From Alphaproteobacteria bacterium (GTDB lineage: Bacteria; Pseudomonadota; Alphaproteobacteria; Reyranellales; JAQSWP01): 48,296 bases of DNA. Of this stretch, positions 10,370 to 19,110 are shown in pieces; positions within the stretch are counted from its first letter, which is position 1; each line of letters begins with the position of its first letter. The translations under genes were made by a program, and so were the position numbers. The notes under the pieces are model-generated. The model ran no database searches. It saw only the letters and a list, made by a program, of their open reading frames with translations, and was not told where the DNA came from. Location of the stretch: positions 1-48,296 of the forward strand of contig JAQSWP010000011.1 in the NCBI GenBank assembly GCA_029266575.1. The letters are read 5' to 3'.

Positions 10370-10990
10370 ATGTTCACCGGCATCATCACCGACATTGGCC
10401 GCATCGCAGAGCGCGTCGACCGCGGCGCCGCCGGCGACCGGCTGTTCCTGGTCGAGACGCGCTACGATACGGGCACGGTGGATCTCGGCGCGTCGATCGC
10501 CTGCAACGGCTGCTGCCTGACCGTCACCGACAAGGGCCGTGACGGGCGCGTCCGGGGGTTCTGGTTCGCCGTCGAGGCATCCCAGGAGACGCTGTCCAAG
10601 ACCACCCTGGGCGACTGGCAGGCCGGCACGCGCCTCAATCTGGAGCGCTCGCTGCGGCTGGGCGACGAGCTGGGCGGGCATCTGGTTTACGGCCATGTCG
10701 ATGGCGTCGGCCGCATCGCCGCGCGCCGGCCGGAAGGCGGCAGCCTACGCTTCACCATCGAGGCGCCGGAAACCGTGGCGAAATACGTCGCCTCCAAGGG
10801 CTCGGTGGCGATCGACGGCGTTTCCCTGACCGTCAATGAGGCGGCGGGAAACAGCTTCGGCATCAACATCATTGCCCATACGCAGCAGGAAACCACCTTT
10901 GGCGGGCTGCAGCCGGGCCAAGCGGTCAATCTTGAGGTCGATATGCTGGCGCGGTACGTTGCCCGCCTGTTGGGAAGGGATGAGTTATGA
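10370..10990 (+). CDS. ribE: Riboflavin synthase alpha subunit
   Basis: Dismutates two 6,7-dimethyl-8-ribityllumazine molecules to riboflavin. The 206-residue product shows the two tandem lumazine-binding barrels. The first begins MFTGIITDIGRI with SIACNGCCLTVTD; the second is around GGHLVYGHVDGVGRI with GSVAIDGVSLTVNE. It ends near the usual NLEVDMLARYVARLL. The gene starts 9 nt after ribD and its TGA overlaps the ATG of ribBA. Many bacteria name this gene ribC; ribE is used here in the proteobacterial sense. Confidence 0.95.
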   Translation: MFTGIITDIGRIAERVDRGAAGDRLFLVETRYDTGTVDLGASIACNGCCLTVTDKGRDGRVRGFWFAVEASQETLSKTTLGDWQAGTRLNLERSLRLGDELGGHLVYGHVDGVGRIAARRPEGGSLRFTIEAPETVAKYVASKGSVAIDGVSLTVNEAAGNSFGINIIAHTQQETTFGGLQPGQAVNLEVDMLARYVARLLGRDEL

Positions 10991-12093
10991 GCACTGCCGA
11001 ACCGTGGCGGGTGACGTTTCAGGAGCTGCTGACGCCGGCCGAGGAGATCATCGAGGAGGCGCGGCGCGGGCGCATGTTCATCCTGGTCGACGATGAAGAC
11101 CGGGAGAACGAGGGCGACATCGTCATCCCGGCCCAGATGGCGACGCCCGAGACGATCAATTTCATGGCCCGCCACGCCCGCGGCCTGATCTGCCTCGCCA
11201 TGACCCGCGAACGCATCGAGGAGCTGGGCCTGCCGCTGATGGCCAACAAGAACGGCACCCGCATGCAGACCGCCTTCACCGTCTCGATCGAGGCGCGCGA
11301 AGGGGTGACCACCGGCATTTCGGCCGCCGACCGCGCCCGCACCGTGTCGGTGGCGATCGATCCCTCCTGCGGCCCGCAGGACATCGTCACGCCGGGCCAT
11401 GTGTTCCCGTTGATGGCCCGCGATGGCGGCGTGCTGGAGCGCACCGGCCATACCGAGGCGGCAGTCGACATCGCGCGGCTGGCCGGGCTGCAGCCGGCCG
11501 GGGTGATCTGCGAGATCATGAACGATGACGGCTCGATGGCGCGGCGCGACGATCTGATCCGCTTCGCCCAGCTGCACGGCCTGAAGATCGGCACCATCGC
11601 CGATCTCATCGCCTATCGGCGCAAATACGACTCCATCGTCAAGCGCGCGGCCGAGGTCAATCTCAACAGCCATTTCGGCGGCGATTTCCGCGCCATCGTC
11701 TACACCAACAAGTCGAGCCGCCAGCAGCACGTGGCGCTGGTCAAGGGCGACGTCGCTGGCGACAACCCGGTATTGGTGCGCATGCACGCCATCAGCATCT
11801 TCTCCGACGTGCTGGGCGAAATTCGCCCCGGCCGCGGCGGCGAGATCGAGCAATGCATGCGACTGATCGCGCAGGAGGGCAGGGGCGTCATCGTTCTGAT
11901 CCGCGAATCGCTTGAAGTCGTGCTGGCCGAGCGCCAGCGCCGCGACGGCCAGCCGGTGCCGCCGCCGCAACCCAACGAGTTGCGCGATTACGGCGTCGGG
12001 GCGCAGATCCTGCAAGAAGAACATCGTCGGCCTCGAAGGCTTCGGCCTGACGGTGGTCGGCCAGCGGGCCATTCCCGCGCTGCGTCGCGCTGA
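10987..12093 (+). CDS. ribBA: RibBA-type protein: 3,4-dihydroxy-2-butanone 4-phosphate synthase with degenerate, frameshifted RibA domain
   Basis: RibB makes 3,4-dihydroxy-2-butanone 4-phosphate from ribulose 5-phosphate. The RibB half (residues about 15-215) is intact, with FILVDDEDRENEGDIVI, TGISAADRART, GHVFPLMARDGGVLER, and GHTEAAVDIARLAG. The second half has the GTP cyclohydrolase II fold outline (RAIVYTNK, VRMHAISIFSDVLG). It lacks the three zinc cysteines of active RibA, as in many alphaproteobacterial fusions. At about residue 342 the reading frame breaks: after GVGAQIL the expected C-terminal end KKNIVGLEGFGLTVVGQ lies in another frame (12014-12097). About 15 codons normally between these blocks are missing. 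The annotated frame ends in unrelated sequence at 12093. RibB activity should survive. Confidence 0.88.
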   Translation: MSTAEPWRVTFQELLTPAEEIIEEARRGRMFILVDDEDRENEGDIVIPAQMATPETINFMARHARGLICLAMTRERIEELGLPLMANKNGTRMQTAFTVSIEAREGVTTGISAADRARTVSVAIDPSCGPQDIVTPGHVFPLMARDGGVLERTGHTEAAVDIARLAGLQPAGVICEIMNDDGSMARRDDLIRFAQLHGLKIGTIADLIAYRRKYDSIVKRAAEVNLNSHFGGDFRAIVYTNKSSRQQHVALVKGDVAGDNPVLVRMHAISIFSDVLGEIRPGRGGEIEQCMRLIAQEGRGVIVLIRESLEVVLAERQRRDGQPVPPPQPNELRDYGVGAQILQEEHRRPRRLRPDGGRPAGHSRAASR

Positions 12094-12097
12094 CTGA
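12014..12097 (+). pseudogene. ribBA: Out-of-frame C-terminal end of ribBA
   Basis: Read from AAG at 12014, the sequence gives KKNIVGLEGFGLTVVGQ and a short tail ending with TGA at 12095-12097. This is the conserved end of RibA-type domains, shifted relative to the upstream frame. It has no start of its own. It is evidence that the upstream gene suffered a deletion that is not a multiple of three, either in the genome or in the consensus. Confidence 0.8.
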
Positions 12098-12099
12098 CC

Positions 12100-12603
12100 A
12101 TGGCCGGTCCGTCCTCCACCGCGCTCGAGCTGCCGAAATTCGCGCGGCCGCCGCATGTCATGATCGCCGAAGCTCGATTCTATACCGAGCTGGCGGACGA
12201 GATGGCGCGTGGCGCCATTGCTGAGCTGGAATCGGTCGGCGCCACCTACGAGCGCTTTTCGGTCGCCGGTGCCTTCGAGCTTCCCGCCGCCATTCGCATC
12301 GCTCTGCAGGCGACCGAGCGGGGGACGCTGAAGCGGCCGTTCGACGGCTATATCGCGCTGGGCTGCGTCATTCGCGGCGACACCACGCATTACGACTATG
12401 TCTGCGGCGAGAGCGCGCGGGGCTTGCAGGATCTGGCGATCGAATACGGCGCCGCCATCGGCTACGGCATTCTCACCGTCGAGAACGAGGAGCAGGCCTG
12501 GGTGCGGGCGCGGATTTCGGACCAGAACAAGGGCGGGGATGTGGCCCGCGCGTGCTTGGGCATAATCGGCCTGCGTCAGCGCTTCGGACTGTTTCCGCGA
12601 TGA
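12100..12603 (+). CDS. ribH: 6,7-dimethyl-8-ribityllumazine synthase
   Basis: Condenses the RibD and RibB products to lumazine, the substrate of riboflavin synthase. The 167-residue product has the substrate-binding SVAGAFELPAAIRIAL, GYIALGCVIRGDTTHYDYV with the catalytic histidine region, and YGILTVENEEQA. It starts 2 nt after the conserved end of ribBA and overlaps nusB by ATGA. The rib set (D, E, BA, H) is complete for the late pathway. An active GTP cyclohydrolase II must be elsewhere, because the fused RibA domain here looks inactive. Confidence 0.95.
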   Translation: MAGPSSTALELPKFARPPHVMIAEARFYTELADEMARGAIAELESVGATYERFSVAGAFELPAAIRIALQATERGTLKRPFDGYIALGCVIRGDTTHYDYVCGESARGLQDLAIEYGAAIGYGILTVENEEQAWVRARISDQNKGGDVARACLGIIGLRQRFGLFPR

Positions 12604-13094
12604 GCCCGGAACAGATCGATGCCGCTGCCGGCCGCCGCCGCAGCGCTGCCCGCATGGCCGCCGTACAGGCGCTCTATTCCATCGGCCAGGGTGGCGGCAG
12701 CCCGAAGGAAGTGGTCGGTGAATTCAATGACCATCGCTTCGCCACTCCCGACGAGGCCGGCACGCCGATCGAGCCGGATCGCGAATTCTTCTCCTCGCTG
12801 GTGTCCGGCTCCAGCGCGCGGCGCAAGGAGATTGACGCGCTGCTGAGCTCTTTCCTGGCCAAGAACTGGAGCCTCGAGCGCATCGAGAAGGTCGTGTACG
12901 CTATCCTGCAGGCGGGCGTGTTCGAGCTGCTGGACCGCGCCGATGTGCCGGCCAAGGTGGCGATCAACGAATACGTCGATATTGCGCATGCTTTCTATGC
13001 CGATGGCGAGCCTGGGTTCGTCAATTCGGTGCTCGATCGCATCGCCCGTGAAGTGCGGCCGGAAGAGTTCTCGGCCGGCGCCCGGTCGCGCTGA
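12600..13094 (+). CDS. nusB: Transcription antitermination factor NusB
   Basis: RNA-binding partner of NusE (S10) in rRNA antitermination. The 164-residue product starts at ATG 12600, overlapping the ribH stop. It has the all-helical NusB fold: RRSAARMAAVQALYSI, a central variable region, LERIEKVVYAILQAGVFEL, VPAKVAINEYVDIAHAF, and PGFVNSVLDRIA. An in-frame upstream extension lies inside ribH and is ignored. It is followed 6 nt later by thiL, a standard ribH-nusB-thiL order. Confidence 0.95.
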   Translation: MSPEQIDAAAGRRRSAARMAAVQALYSIGQGGGSPKEVVGEFNDHRFATPDEAGTPIEPDREFFSSLVSGSSARRKEIDALLSSFLAKNWSLERIEKVVYAILQAGVFELLDRADVPAKVAINEYVDIAHAFYADGEPGFVNSVLDRIAREVRPEEFSAGARSR

Positions 13095-13100
13095 GCCTTT

Positions 13101-14087
13101 ATGGCTGAGCACCGGCCCGGCGAATTCGAACTCATTGCGAAATATTTCGCGCCTCTGACGCGCGGTTTCCCTGGCGCCGGCAATTTGAAGAACGACATTG
13201 CCGTGTTGGCGCCGCCTGCTGGTTACGAGCTGATCGTCAAGACCGATGCTATCGTCGCCGGCGTGCATTTTCTGGCCGACGATCCGGCCGATCTGGTGGC
13301 GCGCAAGGCGCTGCGGGTCAATCTTTCCGATATCGCCGCCGGCGGCGGCTCGCCTTACGCTTACCAGATGGCGCTGGCCTTGCCGCGCGATTGGACGGAA
13401 ACCTGGGTCGCTAATTTCTGCGCCGGCCTCGATGCCGATCAGCGCGAGTTCAATCTGCATCTGTGCGGCGGCGATACCGTCGCCACACCCGGTCCCCTGA
13501 CGATTGCCATCACCGCCTTCGGTCTGGTGCCGAAGGGCACGGCAATGGGCCGCGACGGCGCCAAAGCGGGCGACGATATCTGGGTCACTGGCACGATCGG
13601 CGATGCCGCTCTCGGGCTGCGCGCCTTGCGCGGCGACGTGCCGCCGCTCGAGCCGGACGAGCGCCCCTATCTGGTGGAGCGCTATCGGCTGCCGCGCCCG
13701 CGGCTGGCGCTGGCGCCGATCCTGCGCGACGTGGCGCGCGTCAGCATCGATGTGTCGGACGGGCTGGTCGCCGATCTGGGCCATGTCTGCACCGCCTCCG
13801 GTGTCGGTGCGGCGATCGAAGCCACTGCCATCCCGTTGTCGCCCGCCGCGCGCCGTCTGGTCGGCGCCGATCCCGCTCTGCTGCCGGTTCTAATGACGGC
13901 AGGCGACGATTACGAAATCCTGTTCACGGCCACCAACGACCGTCGCGAAGGCCTCGAGGGCCTGGCGCGCCAGCTTGGCTTTCCGCTGACGCGGCTGGGA
14001 CGGATCGTGGCGGGCAGCAAGGTGTCGGTGCTGCGTTTTGGCCAGCCGCTGGCCATCGACGTGGCCGGGGGCTTCCGTCACTTCTAG
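13101..14087 (+). CDS. thiL: Thiamine-monophosphate kinase
   Basis: Phosphorylates thiamine monophosphate to thiamine diphosphate. The 328-residue product belongs to the PurM-like ATP-grasp-type family. Motifs: GEFELIAKYF, NDIAVL in the first metal/ATP site, KTDAIVAGVHF, LRVNLSDIAAGGGSP, GGDTVATPGPLTI, SIDVSDGLVADLGHV and TAGDDYEILFT. Length is normal. Its TAG stop (14085-14087) is formed by the left end CTAGAGC of a palindromic repeat element, so the gene end appears to have been set or altered by that element. Confidence 0.95.
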   Translation: MAEHRPGEFELIAKYFAPLTRGFPGAGNLKNDIAVLAPPAGYELIVKTDAIVAGVHFLADDPADLVARKALRVNLSDIAAGGGSPYAYQMALALPRDWTETWVANFCAGLDADQREFNLHLCGGDTVATPGPLTIAITAFGLVPKGTAMGRDGAKAGDDIWVTGTIGDAALGLRALRGDVPPLEPDERPYLVERYRLPRPRLALAPILRDVARVSIDVSDGLVADLGHVCTASGVGAAIEATAIPLSPAARRLVGADPALLPVLMTAGDDYEILFTATNDRREGLEGLARQLGFPLTRLGRIVAGSKVSVLRFGQPLAIDVAGGFRHF

Positions 14088-14220
14088 AGCGGATCATGAT
14101 TGGGTGGAAGCGCAAGCGCTTCCACCCAATCATGTGAATCCGCTCTATTCCTTTATGTTAAGAGCAAATCAGGGTTTGGCGGGATCGCAAGCGATTCCGT
14201 CAAACCCTGATTTGCTCTAG
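14084..14220. repeat. Double-hairpin palindromic intergenic element, copy 1 (complete)
   Basis: A 137-nt element bounded by CTAGAGC and GCTCTAG. Hairpin 1 (14086-14146) pairs AGAGCGGAT with ATCCGCTCT and a perfect 18-bp inner stem beginning CATGATTGGGTGG; a TGA bulge lies on the right arm. Hairpin 2 (14161-14218) pairs a 28-nt arm starting AGAGCAAATCAGGG with one ending CCCTGATTTGCTCT, with two G-T pairs and an AA loop. The 14 nt between the hairpins is AT-rich. It encodes nothing and no transposase is nearby. It resembles small palindromic repeats scattered in alphaproteobacterial genomes. The TAG at the left edge is the thiL stop. Confidence 0.93.
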
Positions 14221-14301
14221 GGCGTCATGCGCCTGCAAGCGGGCAGCACTGCGCCGCTGCCGCTTGCTGGCGCAGGCTAGACCGCTAAAGTCCCGCGCCA
14301 C

Positions 14302-15504
14302 ATGTCGTTTCTAACCTCCTTCTCGGCCTATCCGCATCGCAAGAAGATCGCCCTTCTGGCCCTGTGCCAGGCCTTGGCGCTGTCCTGCACCTCGATGTCC
14401 ATCGTGGCGACGCCGATCGCCGCCTATTCCATCGCCGATACCAAGTGGCTTTCGACGCTGCCGATCGCCTTGCAGCATCTTGGCGTCATGCTGTCGACCT
14501 TTCCGGCCTCGTTCCTGATGCGCCGCATCGGCCGCCAGCGCGGCTTCATGGTCGGCGCCTGCGTCGGCATGTTCGGCGCGGTGCTGGCGACTGTCGCAAT
14601 GTATCAGGCATCGTTTCAGCTGCTTTGCATCGGTCTGTTCTTCGTCGGTGGGTTTCTCGGCCATGCGCAGTACTACCGCTTCGCCGCCGCCGAAGTGGCG
14701 CCCGACTCCTATCGCGCCAAGGCGATCTCCTGGGTGTTGGCAGGCGGCGTGCTGGCGGCGATCATCGGTCCCAATCTGGCGAACGTCTCGCGCGACTGGC
14801 TGGCCCCGGTGCTGTTCGCCGGCACTTATATCGCCATGATCGGTCTGCTGGCTTTGTCGGTGGGCGTGCTGGTGTTCCTGCATGTGCCGCAGCCCAGCCA
14901 GGCCGATATCGCAGGCCCGCAACGTCCGCTGCTGGAGATCGTCACTCAGCCAATATTCGTTGTCGCCGCAGGCGGCGCCATCCTGTCCTACGCCGTGATG
15001 TCGTTTCTGATGACGGCGACGCCCTTTGCCATGACCGCCTGCAACTATGCCTTCTCCGACACGGCGCTGGTGATTTCCGCGCATGTGCTGGGCATGTTCA
15101 TTCCCTCTTTCTTCTGCGGCTGGCTGATCACGCGCTTCGGCGTGCTGAATGTCATGCTGGTCGGCGTGGCGCTGCTGTTCGCGTCCGTGGCCATCAACCT
15201 GCATGGCATCACGCTGGAGCATTTCTGGCTGGCGCTGGTGCTGCTGGGCGTGGGGTGGAATTTCCTTTTCACCGGCGGCACGACCCTGGTGACCACCACC
15301 TACACCCCGTCGGAACGGGCCAAGACCCAGGCGGTGAACGATTTCCTGGTGTTCGGCACGACCGGGCTGGCCAGCCTGTCGGCCGGTATCCTGCACGAAG
15401 TCTTTGGCTGGTCCGTGTTGAACGTCATTTCCCTGCCTTTGATCGGCCTGGCCCTGCTGGCGGTGCTCTCCTTGCGCCTGCGCAGCCGCACGGCGATCGC
15501 CTAA
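14302..15504 (+). CDS. MFS transporter, 12 membrane segments, substrate unknown
   Basis: A 400-residue inner-membrane protein with about 12 hydrophobic segments and the MFS layout. The loop 2-3 region reads LMRRIGRQRGFMVG. A central cytoplasmic break lies near residues 195-215 (HVPQPSQADIAGPQRPLLE). The second half contains GWLITRFGVLNVMLVG and YTPSERAKTQAVNDFLVFG. The start is ATG 14302 with only a weak ribosome site. It stands alone between the repeat element and hppA, so neighbours give no clue to substrate. An 81-nt gap before it holds an imperfect GC-rich hairpin (14231-14277). Confidence 0.88.
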   Translation: MSFLTSFSAYPHRKKIALLALCQALALSCTSMSIVATPIAAYSIADTKWLSTLPIALQHLGVMLSTFPASFLMRRIGRQRGFMVGACVGMFGAVLATVAMYQASFQLLCIGLFFVGGFLGHAQYYRFAAAEVAPDSYRAKAISWVLAGGVLAAIIGPNLANVSRDWLAPVLFAGTYIAMIGLLALSVGVLVFLHVPQPSQADIAGPQRPLLEIVTQPIFVVAAGGAILSYAVMSFLMTATPFAMTACNYAFSDTALVISAHVLGMFIPSFFCGWLITRFGVLNVMLVGVALLFASVAINLHGITLEHFWLALVLLGVGWNFLFTGGTTLVTTTYTPSERAKTQAVNDFLVFGTTGLASLSAGILHEVFGWSVLNVISLPLIGLALLAVLSLRLRSRTAIA

Positions 15505-15708
15505 AACCCCGTTTCGGCCGTCGAAAACCGTCTATCGGCTCGAATCAGGATGGTTATCCTCAAGTGTTGCCATGCCGTAACCAATCTGGCATTTTCCGCC
15601 CGCCTATTGCCGGGGGGAGCTTGACCCGCCTGGGTCGGGTTTCGGCCAAACCGCCTAACGCGGCGCTCTCGCGCCGACCAACGAGTTGAAAACAACAGGA
15701 TAGAACAG

Positions 15709-17826
15709 ATGTCCATGCCACTCTGGTTTGTCATCGGCTGCGGCGTGCTCGCCGTGCTGTATGGCATCTTCACCGCGCGTGCGGTGCTGTCGGCCGACGC
15801 CGGCACGCCGCGCATGCAAGAGATCGCCAAGGCCATTCAGGAAGGCGCCGGCGCCTACCTGAGGCGCCAGTACATCACCATCGCCATGGTCGGCGTCGTG
15901 GTGCTGGTGATCCTGTTCCTGCTTCTGGGTATCTGGTCGGCGATCGGCTTCCTGATCGGCGCCGTGCTGTCGGGCGCCGCCGGTTTCATCGGCATGAACG
16001 TGTCGGTGCGCGCCAATGTGCGCACGGCCGTCGCGGCGCAGAAAAGCCTGGCCGCGGGCCTCGATATCTCGTTCAAGGCCGGCGCCATCACCGGCATGCT
16101 GGTGGCGGGCCTGGCGTTGCTGGGCGTCGCCGTCTATTACGGCATCCTCCTCTCGGCCAAGGTCGACTCGCGCATCCTGATCGACGGCCTGGTGTCGCTG
16201 GGCTTCGGCGCCTCGCTGATCTCCATCTTCGCCCGTTTAGGCGGCGGCATCTTCACCAAGGGCGCCGATGTCGGCGCCGATCTGGTGGGCAAGGTAGAGG
16301 CGGGAATTCCCGAAGATGACCCGCGCAACCCGGCCGTGATCGCCGACAACGTCGGCGACAACGTCGGCGACTGCGCCGGCATGGCTGCCGATCTGTTCGA
16401 GACCTATGCCGTGACCGCGGTCGCCACCATGGTGCTGGCCTCGATCTTCTTCACCGGCGCTCTGGCCACCAATCTGATGATGTATCCGCTGGCCATCGGC
16501 GGCGCCTGCATCATCACTTCGATCATCGGCATGTTCTTCGTCAAGCTGGGCGCCAGCCAGAACATCATGATGGCGATGTACAAGGGCTTGATCGTGGCCG
16601 GCGTGCTGTCGATCCCGGCCTTTTACGGCGTCACCGAGTGGATCGTCGGCAACGGCACCGCGATGACGGTTGCCGGCAAGACCTTCAGCGGCATGTCGCT
16701 GTTCTACTGCTCGCTGGTTGGTCTGGCCGTCACCGGTCTGATCGTGTGGGTCACCGAGTACTACACCGGCATCGGTTATCGCCCGGTCCGTTCGGTGGCG
16801 CAGGCTTCGGTCACGGGTCACGGCACCAACGTGATCCAGGGCCTGGCGATCTCGATGGAAGCGACGGCCCTGCCGGCGCTGGTCATCTGCGCCGGCATCA
16901 TCGGCTGCTACCTGCTGGCCGGCCTGTTCGGCATCGCCATCGCCACCACCGCCATGCTGGCGCTGGCCGGCGTGATCGTGGCGCTCGATGCCTACGGTCC
17001 GGTCACCGACAATGCCGGTGGCATTGCCGAAATGGCCGGCCTGCCGAAGGAAGTGCGCAAGAACACCGACGCGCTCGATGCGGTCGGCAACACCACCAAG
17101 GCCGTCACCAAGGGCTACGCCATTGGTTCCGCCGGTCTCGGTGCGCTGGTGCTGTTCGCGGCCTACACGTCGGATCTCGACTACTTCATCGCGCAGGGCA
17201 AGCTGCTGGGTGTGACGGCGGTCGATTTCTCGCTGAAGAACCCGTACGTCGTGGTTGGCCTGCTGCTGGGCGGTTTGCTGCCGTATCTCTTTGGCGGCAT
17301 CTCGATGACCGCGGTCGGCCGCGCTGCCGGTTCGGTCGTCGTCGAAGTGCGCCGTCAGTTCAAGGAAATCCCCGGCATCATGGCGGGGACGGCCAAGCCC
17401 GATTACGGCAAGGCCGTCGACATGCTGACCAAGGCTGCGATCAAGGAAATGATCATTCCGTCGCTGCTGCCGGTGCTGTCGCCGATCGTGCTGTTCTTCG
17501 TGGTGAGCTGGATCGCCGGTCGTGCCGACGGCTTCGCCGCCTTGGGCGCCATGCTGCTGGGCGTGATTGTCACCGGCCTGTTCGTCGCCATTTCGATGAC
17601 GGCGGGCGGCGGCGCCTGGGACAACGCCAAGAAGTCGTTCGAAGACGGCTTCGTCGACGAGGCCGGCGTGCGTCACATGAAGGGTTCCGATGCGCACAAG
17701 GCGTCGGTCACGGGCGACACCGTCGGCGATCCGTACAAGGACACCTCGGGTCCGGCCGTCAACCCGATGATCAAAATCACCAACATCGTGGCGCTGCTGT
17801 TGCTGGCGGTTCTCGCCGGCCACTAA
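15709..17826 (+). CDS. hppA: Membrane-bound proton-translocating pyrophosphatase, potassium-independent type
   Basis: Hydrolyses pyrophosphate and pumps protons across the inner membrane. The 705-residue product has about 16 membrane segments. The pyrophosphate/magnesium site is in [20 protein letters not shown] and [20 protein letters not shown] (about residues 185-230), with a second acidic cluster in [16 protein letters not shown]. The sequence [10 protein letters not shown] carries Lys464 and Thr467 where potassium-dependent enzymes have Ala and Gly/Ala, so potassium independence is predicted. A third acidic site is [17 protein letters not shown] near the C-terminus. A terminator follows directly. 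Confidence 0.97.
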   Translation: MSMPLWFVIGCGVLAVLYGIFTARAVLSADAGTPRMQEIAKAIQEGAGAYLRRQYITIAMVGVVVLVILFLLLGIWSAIGFLIGAVLSGAAGFIGMNVSVRANVRTAVAAQKSLAAGLDISFKAGAITGMLVAGLALLGVAVYYGILLSAKVDSRILIDGLVSLGFGASLISIFARLGGGIFTKGADVGADLVGKVEAGIPEDDPRNPAVIADNVGDNVGDCAGMAADLFETYAVTAVATMVLASIFFTGALATNLMMYPLAIGGACIITSIIGMFFVKLGASQNIMMAMYKGLIVAGVLSIPAFYGVTEWIVGNGTAMTVAGKTFSGMSLFYCSLVGLAVTGLIVWVTEYYTGIGYRPVRSVAQASVTGHGTNVIQGLAISMEATALPALVICAGIIGCYLLAGLFGIAIATTAMLALAGVIVALDAYGPVTDNAGGIAEMAGLPKEVRKNTDALDAVGNTTKAVTKGYAIGSAGLGALVLFAAYTSDLDYFIAQGKLLGVTAVDFSLKNPYVVVGLLLGGLLPYLFGGISMTAVGRAAGSVVVEVRRQFKEIPGIMAGTAKPDYGKAVDMLTKAAIKEMIIPSLLPVLSPIVLFFVVSWIAGRADGFAALGAMLLGVIVTGLFVAISMTAGGGAWDNAKKSFEDGFVDEAGVRHMKGSDAHKASVTGDTVGDPYKDTSGPAVNPMIKITNIVALLLLAVLAGH

Positions 17827-17847
17827 CCCGCAACGACAACGATAAAA

Positions 17848-17880
17848 GAAAAACCCCGGAGCAACGCTCCGGGGTTTTTG
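17848..17880. terminator. Bidirectional terminator between hppA and bamE
   Basis: A 13-bp stem AAAACCCCGGAGC/GCTCCGGGGTTTT with an AAC loop, flanked by A-rich and T-rich runs. It can stop transcription from hppA and from the convergent bamE gene. Confidence 0.93.
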
Positions 17881-17897
17881 TTTGGAAGGTTTCGAGG

Positions 17898-18365
17898 CTA
17901 GCGCCCGAGCTGCGAGGGCGCCGTGTAGCCGCCGCCGCCGCCGCCGAAGCGGCCGACGTTGCCGAAGATCTGCTCGATGATGGTCAATTCCTTGCCGGCG
18001 GTCGGCGTCTTGCGATCGACCATCTCGATGGCGCGGCCGTCCTTCAGCGTGTAGCTGTTCAGGTCTTTCAGCACGCCCGCCTTGTCGAATTTCAGCGCCA
18101 ATACCGACTGAGCGGTGATATCGGGCGCGAGGAAGGCGGTCGTTTCGACGCGCTGCCTGATGTAGTACCAGGTCTCGTCGTCGAACGTCGCCGTGGTCGA
18201 AGGACTGCCGAGCAAGGTCAGCACATCGTTCCGGGTCTGTTGGCCAGGCTGCAGCTTTTCGAGGCTGCCCGGCGTGGCGACATGGCCGCGCTGGTCGACT
18301 CTAGGATCGCAGGCGCCAAGCATGACAAAGACAGCGGTCGCCAGCAGCACAACACGCAACGTCAT
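17898..18365 (-). CDS. bamE: Outer membrane protein assembly factor BamE (SmpA/OmlA lipoprotein)
   Basis: Small outer-membrane lipoprotein of the BAM complex. The 155-residue product starts at ATG 18365 with AGGGAAA just upstream. It has a lipoprotein signal MTLRVVLLATAVFVMLGAC with lipobox LGAC (Cys19). The SmpA/OmlA domain includes LEKLQPGQQTRNDVLTLLGS, the BamE signature region, and TWYYIRQRVETTAF. The C-terminal tail is glycine-rich. An in-frame extension to 18446 would put charged sequence before the signal and is rejected. It is divergent from the bc1 chaperone gene, a recurrent alphaproteobacterial arrangement. Confidence 0.93.
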   Translation of the reverse strand: MTLRVVLLATAVFVMLGACDPRVDQRGHVATPGSLEKLQPGQQTRNDVLTLLGSPSTTATFDDETWYYIRQRVETTAFLAPDITAQSVLALKFDKAGVLKDLNSYTLKDGRAIEMVDRKTPTAGKELTIIEQIFGNVGRFGGGGGGYTAPSQLGR

Positions 18366-18487
18366 CGTTTCCCTCTGTTTTGCCTTTCGGACAGCGACCG
18401 GTATGATCCGGCGAGCCCGTCGGCGGTCAAAGTGCCGCCTGCACAATCATCTGTCAATTGCGCCAAGAAGCCGCCCGACCACAGCAT

Positions 18488-19036
18488 ATGCCCTTATCGC
18501 TTTTGAAATCCCTGCTGCGCCGCGACCCGCACCGGCCGCTCGCCGCCCGCCTCTATAGCGCCTTGGCGCCGCAGGCGCGCCACCCCGAATTCTATGGGCC
18601 GCGGTATGGCGTGCCGGATACGCTCGAAGGCCGCTTCGATCTGCTGATCCTGCACGCCTTCCTGGTGATGGAGCGGCTGCAGGCGGAAGCGAACGGGCCT
18701 GCGATCAATCAGGCGCTGTTCGACGAGATGTTTCGCCATCTCGATCTCACCTTGCGTGAAATAGGCGTCCAGGATCTGGGTGTTGGCCGCCGCATCAAGG
18801 CCATGGCGGAGGCGTTCAATGGCCGCACCACCGCCTACCGCGCCGCTCTGGCCGGCGAGGGCGAGCCATTGGCGCTGGCCATCAGGCGCAATGTCCATGG
18901 CGACAATCCGGCGGCGAGTGAAGGCGCCGATCGCCTCGCCATCTATTGTATGAGCGTACTGGCCGGGTTTCGCGGCCAATCGACTCATTCTATTCTTGCG
19001 GGCCGGTTGGGATTTCCCGATCCGGCTACCATTTAG
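18488..19036 (+). CDS. Ubiquinol-cytochrome c chaperone family protein (UQCC1/CBP3-like)
   Basis: A 182-residue protein of the family that helps assemble cytochrome b into the bc1 complex in mitochondria and is conserved in alphaproteobacteria. The family pattern is seen as LAARLYSALAPQARHPEFYG, TLEGRFDLLILHAFLVMERL, FDEMFRHLDLTLREIGVQDLGVGRRIKAM and the FNGRTTAYRAAL segment. There is no signal peptide. ATG 18488 was chosen over an upstream in-frame ATG (18458) because homology begins there. It is followed by yceD 74 nt later. Confidence 0.9.
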   Translation: MPLSLLKSLLRRDPHRPLAARLYSALAPQARHPEFYGPRYGVPDTLEGRFDLLILHAFLVMERLQAEANGPAINQALFDEMFRHLDLTLREIGVQDLGVGRRIKAMAEAFNGRTTAYRAALAGEGEPLALAIRRNVHGDNPAASEGADRLAIYCMSVLAGFRGQSTHSILAGRLGFPDPATI

Positions 19037-19110
19037 GGCGAAGCAAGCGCCGCCCTCTGGCCGTTTCCTCGAGTACCTCGGCATACCCGCCGATGGATGG
19101 AGCGAAGATC

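Noticed and set aside
16237-17823. Long minus-strand open frame opposite hppA (528 codons)
   Set aside because: Composition is rich in His, Arg and Gln, typical of an antisense shadow; hppA on the other strand is full length.
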